64,000 nt of DNA from Dryococelus australis (GCA_029891345.1 CM057003.1:13432709-13496708), one strand, 5' to 3'; shown: positions 46,250 through 58,680, counted from the first letter of the stretch. Program-made: numbers and translations. Notes: generated from the sequence alone by a model not told the origin.

Positions 46250-47408
46250 ATTAATCAATCCGGCTCTGGCGCAGTTGGTATCGGAGGCAGGGGGAGACCG
46301 CGGATGAGTCAGAAGTGATCGCCGAACTAAGGATAAGAACGTGGGCCCGGGTGCGAGGTAGTAATGAAGGAGAAAACAGCGCTGCTGCAGCATTTGGTGG
46401 GTCGAACCAAGTTCTTAAATCGTTGAGACATGTTCCGTCTGAACTATCTGCCAAATTACCTAGGTTGGAGGATTTGAAACTTGAGTAAAATTTGTTTGTA
46501 CTATTACAATCAATTATTTCCTTAAATTGTTGCTCAAAGGCAGTTATATACGCAGCCGTGGCATTTAAGGTACCGGATGTTGTACAACCAATTTTATTTC
46601 AGGCTATGGAGGAAAATTGGGGGATTGAGACATTAATGAAAACATGTGTTAACCAGGTTTCCTTGTGACGTATCAGTCATGAAAATGCGGATACAATTAA
46701 CAGATAGGAAACAGCTACACTGCACAGAGTATGCAAGATTTTGTGCAAGGAATAATGGGGTTAGTTGGGGGTCTTGGGTCTTCAAAAGGGTCTTACCCTC
46801 GTGAAGAAGATTATTTTGTTAGTTGGGGGTCTTGGTTACCCTCGTGAAGAAGATTATTTTACTCAAATAATGTTTTACAATTTAGTTTTACAAAATAGCC
46901 GATTTTTTGCCTTTTCCGAAAAACCCGCTACTGTGAAACAGCTCATATCGTCAGTAACTGGAGTAGAGCGGACCTCGCCGGATTTTACTTCTGATTCCGA
47001 AAGTGAGCAAAAAAAAATAGGAAAGATGGAAAATGGGGAATAACAAAGTACTGCATTATTTGTGGGAAAATGAATCATGTAGCTAAAGAATGTTTTCATA
47101 AGAACGCTTTTTTTTCCTGTAATCCATGAGGATACCGCCAATGATAAAATACAAACTCTTACGTGGTATACTCAGACCGGTAATGGGAAATGGTTGTCGA
47201 AAGGAAGACACAGGAAATTGTTTGTTATTTTTGCAAGCAAAGGGGACATATGGAGGCTAAGTGCCCCCAGAGGGCACAGGCAGTTGGGAGTCATTCAATA
47301 AATACTTTGAGTTTTGAATGTACATATGGGTTGCTGTACGTTCCTGTTATCATTTCCGATCAAGTAACTGAGCAGCTTTATTGGATTCAGGGACCATTTG
47401 TTCTTTGA
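46250..47408 (+). pseudogene. Retrotransposon gag relic with two CCHC zinc knuckles
   Basis: Two C-x2-C-x4-H-x4-C knuckles are visible: CIICGKMNHVAKECF (about 47051-47095) and CYFCKQRGHMEAKCPQR (about 47220-47270). They lie in different frames. Upstream gag-like stretches are VLKSLRHVPSELSAKLPRLE (about 46400) and AVAFKVPDVVQPILFQAMEE (about 46560-46620). A short direct duplication of GTTAGTTGGGGGTCTTGG ... CGTGAAGAAGATTATTTT occurs at 46759-46860. The knuckles bind the RNA genome in Gag proteins. Stops separate all parts, so it is dead, and no pol follows. Confidence 0.65.
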
Positions 47409-48421
47409 TTAGTTACGATTTTTGCAATGTACCTTTTAAAACATCCAAATCTGTTCGCTGTTAATCGATGAACATCAGATGGTTGGAGATCGCATTACGT
47501 TCTGGATCCCGGAAAACGATTGTTGCAATAAATTAGATCCAGTTAACACAAAATCAATCCATTTATAAAACACACATACTCTGTGTTATACGTCGTGGTG
47601 TAGGTTTTGCTTCATTATTATAGTTACATTTAGAGTGTTGTACTGGTCCCTGGCACACTGAAATAGTCTATTATATTCACTACGCTGTTGTTTAAACTCT
47701 TACAAGGCTCATCCATTAAAGCATTGCCTCAAATTATGACATGTATTTAATGATTTGGTAATGCATATCACTTATAAATGCATCACTCGCCTTCTACTAC
47801 TTCATAAATTGCTGCACAGTTAGCTAAACCATCTTTCTTCATTCACTCATTACATTGCACATTTTGTTCGTCAGAAAGGCACATTAACTCTTTTTTGTAT
47901 TGAACAGTATCTATCACTGCTTAACTTAATCTCTTTAATTGACTTACATGATCAATTTTCGACATAATGAACTCTGCTTTTAAAATAGCTCAGATATGTT
48001 TTAAAGTGCAGATGCAAAAGGCAACTAGTGCTCTTGATTATTTCCCCCTGACAACATTGTGCCTATGCCGGACTTTGTGGTGTTTCATTTTTGAGTATGT
48101 GTGATGTATTCAGACTAAGTGCATTTTCTCGGAATAAATTTTTTGAGCTTATTGCTAATATTAAAATACTATCGCATTTTGGATTTAGTGCATTTCCCTT
48201 GTAATAGCACGATTATTTCTTCTGGACATAATGATGTACATATGTATAATGAAGGAAAATATTAGTGCTCTATTCCTGTCCATAATGACTGATAATTCTT
48301 GTAACTGTTTACAATTATCACAGAAAATGTCGTACTAGCATTAAAGACATATGTTTGAGGAATATTCTTCTTTGCGGAGTAACCAGTATATATTGTCAGT
48401 GGTGAGAGAAGACACTGCACC
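47409..48421. other. AT-rich DNA upstream of the P450 gene
   Basis: No gene was recognised. The last part probably contains the P450 promoter. An arthropod initiator-like TCAGT lies at 48396-48400, 22 bp before the start codon. A TATATAT string at 48387-48393 is too close to it to act as a normal TATA box. Confidence 0.4.
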
Positions 48422-48941
48422 ATGGTGGTGATATTCAACTCCTTGCTGGCCGATACCATCCTCGTGTCGGTGGTCCTGGCCTTGCTCTACTATCTCGCTA
48501 CTCGCAACTTCAACTACTGGGAGAAGCGAGGAGTACGCAGCAGCAGCCAGTGGCCATTCCTCGGCAGTCTACCCGGTGTCCTGCTGCAGAGGGAGAACCT
48601 CGCCATGGCACTGCTCAAGAAGTACGAGCAGATGGCTGGAGAACCATTCTTCGGGCTCAGTTTATTAGGCAAGCCACTGCTCGTCGTCCGTGACCTTGAC
48701 CTGGTGAAGACCATACTCGTGAAGGATGCACACATCTTCTTGGAAAGGACCTTCTCGATTCAGCAGGACGCCGATCCGCTCATCGCAAGAAACTTGGCCT
48801 CTATGAAGGTTAGGAAGTGGAGGCACGTCAGGATGAAGCTCACTCCGACCTTCACCTCTGGGAGGATGAGGACAATGTTCTACTTGGTAGACGAGTGTGG
48901 GAAGCACTTGGCTACGTATCTGGCAAAGGAAGCATCGTCAG
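48422..48941 (+). CDS. P450 exon 1
   Basis: Codes residues 1-173 and the first base of codon 174. It holds the membrane anchor, the hinge (QWPFLGSLPG) and helices A to C with KWRHVR. The donor is CAG|GTTTGT. Confidence 0.92.
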
Positions 48942-51900
48942 GTTTGTTACTTTAAGTATTTAACTTTGCAGGCATTTCTTAGAATATATTTTAATATTTA
49001 GTTGCTAATATTGCTCCATTCTTCATTTCGCGCTTAAATAATTTAATCGTAATTACAGGTTGTTTCACTCGCTCTTGGCCTCTGCTATTTGCATATAATT
49101 ATCAAACTATTGGTTATGGTATAGATAAACCTGCCACAGGCCTATCTTGGTATATATGAAACACGATGGAGGTAGTGCCACAGTCCCTATAACCCTTGCG
49201 TAGTTATGCATGTGCATCTAGAAGGATTCTTTGTTAAATACCTTCTGTACTGACGAGTGTTCTCAGAGTGAGTTATTGTCCCTGCTGTTGTGATGCACCA
49301 GACGGTGGTTCGTGTTTGTTCGGGAACAAAATGAGTCGGTAACCAGCGGAGCAACGTGTGTTTCTCGTCCGTACATACTGGAAAATGAAGTCCATAAGGC
49401 CATACCACCACAAATTTGTTGCACATTCTGGAGACTAGAAACCAAATGCAGTGCTTTCCATTCAATATTTGGTGAGCAACTGTAAACATGGAGAGCACTG
49501 TTTAATGTGCGTGAGGGAGGACGTTCAAAACTGCCAGGCGCAACTGTGCAGGAGTTAAGAAACAAATTTCTATGTCACCACATAATTCATTGCGTAGGCA
49601 GTTGCAGAGTATGGGAATTTGTACAAGCACATGTCAACGAGCTACAAAAAGAAATACAATTAAAGATACTGCTGTGGTGCAGTTGAAACCTCCCGACAAA
49701 ACTAAAAGAGTCGGTTATTGTGTTGTTTCCAGAAGTTATTCATTGCGGATCCGGAAATCCTTGACTACATATGGTTCCCAGACGAAGCGTGGTTCCATCT
49801 CAGTGGAGTATTTAATTCCCACAGTACCTGGTTTCGGTTTCTGAGAATTCCCGTGCCATGCATACAACACACTTACCATCATTAAATAATAGCAATGTGG
49901 TGCTCTTTATCAAGGTGCAGTATTATTGTCTTTTTCTGTTTCAACATAACACTGGATACCAATGTCTACACGAGAATTTTTTCCAAGCGATTTGAATCAC
50001 TTGAACGATGCAAAAATTATTTGCTAGCTATTTTCGGCAGAGTGGTTTCACTTGCCACACTTCCAACGCCAGCATGAGGGAAATTGTGTCCTCCTTTGTA
50101 TATCATGTCGTTTCCAAGGAATTTAGCTGACTAGATAGCCTGAACCAACCGTACTGGATTTCTTCCTATAGGACATGCTGAAAGGAAAAGTCTTTCGTAA
50201 TAAGCCACGGAATATCATGGAACTGTAATACAGTATTCGATGGGAAATTGTTGATGCTTCCTCAGATGCTTTGGTGACTAACTTTGTAATATCGAGGGCG
50301 TGTGTAGCCATGCAATGATGATAATGACAACCATTCCCAACTATTGCTGTGACATCAATTTGATTCTCAAACACAAAAGTGTCTCCGTCACAAAATTCAT
50401 AACACTAATATAAATATTTTGAGAATTACTAGCAAATGTCAGGGGCCGGGATAGAGTGAAACATTCTGTATAATCTGCAATAAAACAAATACATGTCTGA
50501 CAGATTTCCTGTCTATGGACATCAATTTTTCCCTTCTGTTTTCTTTTCTCTCTCATCCTTCTCATTTGCCATTTAGAAATCCGTTTCTCTCGGTTTTCTT
50601 ATCCAACTGTCGCATGATTTCTGATAACTAATCATTGAATAAAACTCTCCTTTCCCACCAAGTACAAATAAGCTTATTACTGCCAATATCTTAATACATC
50701 AATCGCTATAGCATTACTCATTGCGTTATATTTTCTTTTCTGAAGAAATTTCTAATGTGGCAATTTGAATATGTGTGCATTTAACGTACCCTAATTCCTT
50801 AGTGACATGCTACAATTATATCCAAGGAACTCGTTTAAATTGACTTAAATAACGTAAAATTTAGTATTATTCTCAAGCAATACGTAGCGAATTAATAATG
50901 ATCTAAAATCTGACAAATATCATTCACGAGTTTGATTCAGATATATGATAATGACGCAGTTTCAGTATGTTTTATATTTTAAGTTGCAAAAGAATCTATT
51001 GTATCTTCTGTGCTCTCAGGTGGCGTTGTTGATGTAAAGGAGTGTACCGCCAGGTACGGCACTGACGTCATTGCATCGTGTGCTTTTGGCGTAAACGCCA
51101 ATACACTGGCAGACCCTGAGAGTAAGTTCCGGTCTGTGCTCAGGAATCTGGCAGTATTAGATACCTTCGCGAAGAGAGTTATTGCTGGTGTGGCATTCAT
51201 TGCTCCGACTCTGCCGAAGTTGTTGAGGATGAAGTTCGCCGATGATAATGTCAGTAATTTTGTCCGAAACTTGTTCTGGGATGTAGTGGCAGAGAGAAGG
51301 AAGACTGGAGAGGTGAGGAGTGATTTCGTAGATCTGCTGATGAAGATCAAAGACGAAGAAATAATACAAACTGAAGATACGAAATACCAACAAGAAATTA
51401 ACAACGGGAATGTCAGCATTAATACCAGATATCCTAAGAAAGATATCGACATGAGTAAGTACACGAAGTGTTTATATTCGTAAGTCAAATTTACACAGTA
51501 TTAATTCAAGTAATTAAGGGAACATTATATTTTTATTTTCGTACCGCGGACCGCGGTAGCGCAGTGGCTAAATTACTCGCCTTCCAGAAAGGTGAACCTG
51601 GTTCGATTCCAAGCGGGGCTACTCCCGGATTTTCGCACCTAAGAATCTTGTTGGACGATGCCGTGGGTGTTTATCGGGGGTCTTCCATTTCCTCCGCTCT
51701 TGCATTCCGGCTATGAACCATACTCATCTCGCTTCACCCTTATCACATTTCCAGACTCCGATGTTAAGAGTCGCCCAAATAACTCAACCTCAACATGTTT
51801 TATTTCACTGTGCCATCTTAGATGAAATCTAACCGAAATGCTGCGGTCCTTGCTCATGCATGATGGTGACATTGTGTGTCATAAACACTGGTTGGACTAC

Positions 51901-54900
51901 AGAAGTTCGCTTGGTGATTTAACAGCCATGGCAGTGAAGTTGCATCAGAACTATCTTTGCCTATAATATCAGTGTCTGCGTACGTCAGCTACAGTTTACA
52001 ACCTACTAAATTTTAATTTGATATTTCCCTTAAAAGCCACTTAACTTGAAGTTAAACATTGTTTTCATTGAAAATTTTGTAATATTACATAACAGGCGTA
52101 AGAATAATTTTCCGCACGGCTCATTTTTATTTACATGTTTAAAATTTCTGAATTAATGGAAATATTTTAGATGAGCCCTATGCATGCGACTACGTTTCAG
52201 TGTCTTATAACAAAGAAATTTGAATATCCTGCTGACTTGCTTTCATAAAGAAAATTCCTATAATATGCACCGCACAAACAGGTAATACGCCTTGAAATAA
52301 TGCAGTTATTTATTTATTAGGAGACGTTTACTTTGACAAATTTTATTCTTTAAATTCCCATCTAAATATATGCGCTATTTGAGAACACGATCCTCGTATT
52401 TCTAATTCGTAACAAGTTTTATGGAATACAATCATTTAGTATGATATATCTTGAAAATGTCCCCCACATAAGGTTTTCGTGTAAAACATTACGAAACAAT
52501 TTCGCACAAAAATCCTGATTCTCTGTTCAGAAATTATTCTCGTTACCTTGTTTGCCACTACAATTTCATTCGATATTTCGCTTGTCCCTTCCTTTTTCTC
52601 GTCCTTCGTTATACGTGTTTCGGGTTCGTCTGCCGCATAAGCCATTGATGCATGTGCCGTTTTCAGAATTAGGTTTAGTTTAGCTCTCCTTCGCAACCTG
52701 AAAAAAAAAAAAAAAAAAAAAAAAAGGGAAATTTAGTTATCAATCCCGATTAACTAAAACAAAAAAAAAAACACTCTCACCGTATTTCCGGCTGTAACAG
52801 ACACAACTTCGCTGATGTTTATACCAACAAGCCGTTACTGCTGATAACTAGCGAATTCGTTTGGCGTTTCTTTCGAAAGTACATTCCTCTGCTAGTCTGA
52901 ATTTTCATTATTTCGGTACAAATATCACTGGCTCGCAAAATCTGGGCCACTTGAAATATTCTGCTACTAGATGCCAGTAACTCGGCGGTTTACTGTACAA
53001 AAATTCACTATATTTATAGGTATTGTAAGTGTCCTAGGGAATCAAAAAGGCACAGATGTGGAAGCACGACTGTTTTTCTGTCGTGAAAGCTTCTTCGGTA
53101 TATAGCAACATTGCCGTCTTGCATAACAAACACAGTGTATATAAAAACGAATCTCATGTGTGTGTGTCTATATATATAAAGTTTTCATACTATCATTTGT
53201 GAACAATAGTATTTACCTATATGCGTCAGCATATAATGTGTATATCATGTAACATTTATTACGTTTTCTGTGTATAAGAAAGAAGTATATACTCTTCAGC
53301 AATATTCGAAAACATAGACATTATTTTTAAGCTAGTGATAATTTAAACTATAATTATTTGACGTTAGGTGTGAACTCTTTTATTTCAGAGATGGAAGATG
53401 ACGACATAGTGGCACAAGCTTTTCTATTTCTGTTTGCTGGCTTTGAAGGACCGTCCACAGCCTTAACATTCTGTCTGTACGAGTTGGCGCAGAACCAGGA
53501 CATACAGCATAATCTCAGGAACGCGATAACAACAGTTCTTGATAAACACGACAGACAGATGTCTTACGATGCCATCGTCGAAATGTCCTACCTCGATATG
53601 GTTGTTTCAGGTCAGAAGGAACATCTCTGCTTTCTTTTGTGTGTCCCATTTTAAACTTCCTAATTTGGTAAATGTGGTTACCTTGCTTATGATTATGGTT
53701 ACTCCATCTGTGACTTCTTCCATCTGACCTACGTGCATATGTAAGATATGCAGTAGCCATTTTTGCTTCTGTTGCAACTGTAATAGTAAAAAATAAAATT
53801 ATTGTTGTTAATATTGAAATCTGGCGAGCCTGTGATGTATGTGTGATTGGTATGAATACTGCACTGGCATGCGTCTGAGTGTAACACATTTTAGGAGAAT
53901 TTGTTTGGCTATTGCTGTAGAAAATCTGTAGAAATAAGCTTACAGTTTAAAGATATTCAGTAAACTACGAAATATAACTGTTATTAGTCGGTAGTCATAG
54001 ATGCATGTTTCAAATTCACCTACCTGATTTTGTATTATTTATTTAAGGAAACTAACGCAAATGTTTGTTTAACAGAAACATTACGTAAATACCCACCAAC
54101 GGGGTTCCTGGAAAGGAAGTGCCTATCAGATTACAAGATACCTGGAACTGAAGTCATTATTGAGAAAGATACAGCAGTGTTGATAAGTGTCGCTGGTATC
54201 CACGCCGACCCTGAAATTTATCCAGAACCGCAGAAGTTCGATCCTGAAAGGTTCAGCGCTGAGAACAAACTGAAGAGATCGTCATATGCTTATCTTCCTT
54301 TCGGTGAAGGCCCTAGAAACTGCATAGGTATGAGCATAAAATTTCTTTACCTCTCTGATTTTATTTTGGTGTAAATGCAGAATGAATTTCACGCCAGTTA
54401 TTATTCACCAATCTCTCTGTATCCAAAGCATTCACTATAAGCGAAAATAATTTCATGGATATTTATCCATTATTCACGACGTTTCTTTTACGTTAGTTGT
54501 CACGATACATTGCACTTCAGAAATTCAGCCAGGCCCTGTTAAACGTTGAAATTAAAATATCAAAATGCTTTAATTGATTAATATTGACAGAAATGCATAA
54601 TTTTCAATAATTTTGTTCTATTTATTTTGTGGCGCTAAAAGACTAAATATATATGAAAAATAATAGTAAGGGATAGTTAATTTATCTCATTATGAAAATA
54701 CCCAAACTTCCTTGTGAGCTACGGGTATCTTTTATCGTAATCAAATAGCATAGAATATTTTCTATGGTCTGATTTAGCCAAATTTTGGTCCCTTGGTAAA
54801 TAGGTAAATCAATTATTTTTGTTATCATGTGTGTGTGTGAGGGATTAAGTTTATATTGTAATATTTTCGTCAGTAACACAAAATATTTTTATTTGCAATA

Positions 54901-56742
54901 TAACAAAAGATGGCGGATATAAAGTCGTTTAAAACGGAAGTCTACTATTTGCTGTTCAGGTTATACGCGGTGTAAAAAAAAAAAACGGACTATAACACCG
55001 GAATCGCGTAGGTAAGTGGAAACCGAGAAGAATTTACTCGGGCCATTTTTATTATGGCCAACCGTCTGGTCTCAACAGCGCCATAAATGTAGTGTATGAT
55101 CGTGTGATGGGGTACCACACTAGCTACAAGGTAGTACTGTGATGAAGGCAGTAAATCATGTATTGTAAAGTTATACTGTGATGCAGCATGTAATGACACT
55201 ACACATTAACAGGAAACGCTCTAAGATACAAGCATAAGAGCGGAACCAGAGGTCCACGACACTTTGCTGGACGGGCGGAATTTAAATTGTTCCAAGTATC
55301 CACCGTCCTTTCGCTAACATGCTGCCGTAAGCCGCAGAATATTGCCTTGCACATTATTCATCATCTCCTCTTCAACTTTAGTAATCGCGGCATGAAGTTT
55401 TGCCACCATGTATGTAGTGTCATATGGTATATTATCATACGCTAGATTCGTAAAGCTGCAGAGATCAAACGGATGGCCCTAATGCAAAATAACCCGTACA
55501 TTTTGTTCACGGTTTTCACTTACTCAACTACAGAGTTACAGACATCAAATTTTATTATCCTGTATTAATGCACAAGTTACTTGCTAATAACCGTGAAAGA
55601 AAAATTGGTAATTAAAGAAATATTTGAGAAGTGCAATTGTGAATGACTGCTGGTTCTAGCAGATAAAAATTATCTATCTAAGCATTGCTATCTGTTGGTG
55701 GTAAGATATAATTTAACTACAACGTTTAAACCTCTCACCAAAATCATTATAGAATGTAGGTACACTCAGAATTTCTCAAATATCTCCGTCAGTAAATTAT
55801 GTGTATGATCTCTAGAAAGTAACTTGGAGCACGCAAGTAAAGTTCACTCAAAAAAAGGAACTTTAACAAGATGAGAGAAATCGCCACCGTTTATGAGACA
55901 CAGATTGTTCTTGCCTTTGATTGTAAACATATTTATTTTCAAGTGAAAACTTGTCCAGAGGAAGGAGCTGCGCAAAACATACCTTCTCCAACTGTCAGTA
56001 AATAACAAGGGCGACCATGAGGCACTGAGGTTTTGAGAAGCAAGGGTGAACTTGTGATATTTGCAGTAATATAATTGGTAAAATCTCTTCTAAGTTTCAT
56101 CGTCAAAATTCTGAGGCAAGGGCTGAGCTCTATCTGCGCTTACGTTATGCATGATAATTTAATATAGATGACAGTCTGTTTGAGTATCTGCGCCCTCCTA
56201 CCTTCTCCAGACTCCCAGGCTGTGGAGAAAGTCTCCAATGCAAAATTTTAAGGCACCATTTCTGCACTGTTCCAAAAGCCAAGTGCAATTTAAATTCTGA
56301 AATATATCTCAAAAATGTAAAGGAAAAAAAATATTTTTTAATGTTTTTAGTTTCTTATTATTACCGTACCATTTAATTTAAGTATGCTGGAAACAATTAG
56401 AGGGTAAAATACTTTATACCTAGAGTGCCCACTTTGTGAACATGAGAAAATTTGCTCGTTGCAGCCCACTTTGCTGCAACGAGTTAAGTCAAACTTGTGC
56501 CCTCCCCCAATCTGCTCAATGAACTGCTAAGCTGTGCAGGCGTTGTGTGACTACAGAGGTGTTTATTGTTTGCAGGAATGAGGTTCGCCCTAATGCAAGT
56601 AAAGACCGCCCTGGTACATATTCTGACTTCTCATCAAATACTCACCTGCGCACAAACTCCCAAGGCTCCTCTGACTTTCCAGGAAAACGCTTTCGCGCTT
56701 GAAAGCAAGGAGCAAATTGTCTTGGTACTCAATAAATTGTAG
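48422..56742 (+). CDS. Cytochrome P450, clan 3, CYP6-like; complete five-exon gene
   Basis: Haem-thiolate monooxygenase, expected in the ER membrane and fed by NADPH-P450 reductase. Exons 48422-48941, 51020-51454, 53389-53610, 54076-54327 and 56576-56742 join to 1596 nt, 531 residues plus stop, without a break; all four introns are phase 1. The start ATG sits in CACCATGG. The protein has an N-terminal membrane helix (about residues 7-26), the C-helix W-x3-R (W133, R137), the I-helix AGFEGPST (335-342), E-x2-R (E393-R396), PERF (449-452) and the haem loop PFGEGPRNCIG with Cys475. Length and order are normal for clan 3. TPTFTSGRMRTMF and GMRFALMQVK are CYP6-like, but CYP9 or another clan 3 family is possible. 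The I-helix has Gly339 where the conserved Thr usually stands. Many clan 3 members oxidise xenobiotics; the substrate is unknown. Confidence 0.92.
49340..50345 (+). pseudogene. Tc1/mariner-related transposase relic in P450 intron 1
   Basis: Decayed coding DNA in several frames. It has an N-terminal EQRVFLVRTYWK as in DUF4817-type helix-turn-helix proteins. A DDE_3-like block at about 49745-49807 reads DPEILDYIWFPDEAWFHLSG. The C-terminal part has RNKPRNIMEL and a final region resembling the usual DNF-x-R-L-x-x-C-I stretch. Stops occur throughout. It is an old insertion with no effect on the P450 reading frame. Confidence 0.7.
51020..51454 (+). CDS. P450 exon 2
   Basis: Codes the D to H helices, starting GVVDVKECTARYGTDVIASC. 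The acceptor is TGCTCTCAG and the donor ATGA|GTAAGT. The region before the I helix (TEDTKYQQEINNGN) is charged and loop-like. Confidence 0.9.
51550..51795 (+). mobile_element. tRNA-derived SINE in P450 intron 2
   Basis: The best-preserved head of the family: box A GGTAGCGCAGTGGCTAA and box B CTGGTTCGATTCC. The body has GGACGATGCCGTGGGTG and the tail CCGATGTTAAGAGTCGCCCA. It lies about 95 bp after exon 2, in the same orientation as the gene. Confidence 0.88.
53389..53610 (+). CDS. P450 exon 3
   Basis: Codes the I helix and J helices: MEDDDIVAQAFLFLFAGFEG to MSYLDMVVS. The acceptor is TTTTATTTCAG. The donor GTCAGA is weak, but the join restores the expected S-E-T-L-R. Confidence 0.9.
54076..54327 (+). 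CDS. P450 exon 4
   Basis: Codes the K helix ETLRKYPP, the PERF region and the haem loop up to Cys-Ile. The acceptor is TTTGTTTAACAG and the donor ATAG|GTATGA. Confidence 0.92.
55265..55480 (-). pseudogene. Possible mariner-type transposase C-terminal relic in P450 intron 4
   Basis: The minus strand reads AKLHAAITKVEEEMMNNVQG with LRLTAAC, a stop, then RKDGGYLEQF. This resembles the last 40 residues of insect mariner/DUF4817-type transposases (L-x-x-R-I-x-A-A-x-x-x-I ... G-x-H-x-E). Only this end is recognisable. Confidence 0.4.
56576..56742 (+). CDS. P450 exon 5 (terminal)
   Basis: Codes the L helix and C-terminus: MRFALMQVKTALVHILTSHQ to LVLNKL, then TAG. The acceptor is TTGTTTGCAG. The phase fits exon 4 exactly and completes the Gly of the haem loop. 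Confidence 0.9.
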
Positions 56743-56782
56743 CATATGGGAAACTTTTGAATGAGTTTTGAATGTTACATGA

Positions 56783-56788
56783 AATAAA
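56783..56788 (+). promoter_or_regulatory. Poly(A) signal of the P450 gene
   Basis: AATAAA, 41 bp after the stop codon of the P450 gene, so the 3' UTR would be short. Confidence 0.65.
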
Positions 56789-57009
56789 TATCTGTGTAGC
56801 AACGTTAGTATTTTTCATACATGTATTTAATTGTTGTTATTGTTTTAATAATATATTTAATGTATATTACTTAATTGTTATCACCTGCTTTCCCTATTAC
56901 ACCCTGTCCATATCAGTAAAAATATGTCTGCGCATTCGCGCTTGAAATTGTGATGCTTTTTCCATTATGGCATTACAAGATATTTTATAATCTGTGATAT
57001 GTAATATAG

Positions 57010-57225
57010 TATGTTCATGGTTTCTTCACACTTTCTGAATCAAACCTTTGAACAAACACCCCATGTATGACGTATTTGTTGGTTTCCTAAATATTCCATG
57101 TATCAGAAGCGTTTTATACATCTGTTAGCATATACGTACCTTATTTTATGCTGAATTAAAGTTTAACCTATATTTTATTTATACATTAAAATATATTTCA
57201 TTTGTAATAAACACGAATAATGAGA
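57010..57225 (+). repeat. Dispersed repeat, copy 2
   Basis: Same-orientation relative of 4535-4755, sharing ATGGTTTCTT, TGTATGACG, CCATGTATCA and AAGCGTTTTATA in the same order and at similar distances. Confidence 0.65.
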
Positions 57226-58630
57226 AAAGATCGGTGATGGTAATGCCTAGTAAGAAATAGTTCTCATGCAAAATATTATTACAACTGAGTGCGCACGAAT
57301 TCGGTGCGCTGTCCTTTGGTGTAATTTTCTAGACTTGGTTAAGCTCTAGTTGCAAGAAACGAAGGAATGTCCTGCCAGCAGAAATTTAGCGGGGCTTCAG
57401 AAAATTGGTAAATAACGAAGAATGAACGATACCTGGCGACAGGTGTTGTTGTGTAGGATGCAGTCGACAGATACGGACATTCGGAAGTCAACAGACAAGA
57501 GCGAGCATAGCGATTCAGCTTTTTTCGAGTAGCGAAACTTCCACTGCGTAGTGAGGCACTTGGCTATCTCACAGAGGAGAGCCTTGCAGCTTCGCGTTCA
57601 GCCGGTGCTGTTCTCTGGCGGAACTGACAGGGAAGTGCAACACTTGTCTCACTCGATGTGTTTTTCCAACATATGTCTCAGAAGACCACTGACCGCGTGA
57701 GTTTGGGGTTGGCGCCGATAAAACTGTATGTGGAACTGACCTATCAAGGCGTCGCTAACAGCGACACGAAGTGTCAAATAAGGCGAGAGTGTTTTAAATT
57801 CTCACAGGTTTTGTGTTTCATCCGTTGCTGTTTTGAAAGGAATACAACAGTTTTATTTAAATATTATTTTAGTTTTATTGGCGTATTTAGTGACAACTAT
57901 TAATACAAATGCCGTCCATCAATGCACAACGTTCAGGAAATTAGTTTGTAACTTTCCGTTAATAGTCTCTAACTTCCAATTGGGTTTGAAATATTGGTTG
58001 TAAATTTGGAATAGGTAGCACTACTTGTTCTTCTAGCGACACACATTGACTTTTCCAAACTAATTTACCGATAGTTGTCCCAGATCTATTGAAACGAACT
58101 TCTGAGATTATAAGCCCAGCCGTTCCTTAAGTCACTTTTTTTCAGTTTATTATGATATCCACTTATCGATCAATTACATTGTACAGTGGCTTCTAAATAA
58201 ATGTTTCATTGACGCCTTACTGAGAGACGAGTGATAGTTAAATTACAATTTTCTTCCGGCGTGAAAAACACTGAGTTATTGTGAAACACCAGATTGAGAG
58301 ATAGGTATGTACATATGGAAAAGTACTGACAGCATTCAGTGGTTTACATTGATATAATAATAAAAAAAAGAATTTACTTATATAACTAAAAATTATCCTT
58401 TCGTCTTAACATATAGGTGAAATTAATTTAGACGTGGTACCCAAATAATTCGATAACAGTGATATCTGCATTTTAAAAATTCCAAAACAGAAATCGAATT
58501 AGGTAATTTTTTAATGGATAGTTTATTTTCAAAAGTTATTCTCAATATTTATGCCTCGTTACAATTAGTGGAACAAATTTTACCTCATGTACAATTAAAC
58601 CAACTTTAACCCAACTTGGCTTTCTCGCAG

Positions 58631-58680
58631 TTAGTGTATTCAGTGCCCACAGCAACTGTTGTGGGCACTAAATACACTAA
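58631..58680. repeat. 50-bp near-perfect palindrome
   Basis: TTAGTGTATTCAGTGCCCAC pairs with GTGGGCACTAAATACACTAA. Twenty-two of 24 positions pair, around a centre of two bases. There is no surrounding coding sequence. Confidence 0.93.

Noticed and set aside
48386..48393. TATA box of the P450 gene
   Set aside because: It lies only a few bases before the initiator-like TCAGT, too close for a normal TATA-initiator spacing.
51550..51625. tRNA gene in the P450 intron
   Set aside because: Good box A and B, but the sequence continues into the SINE body shared with many other copies.
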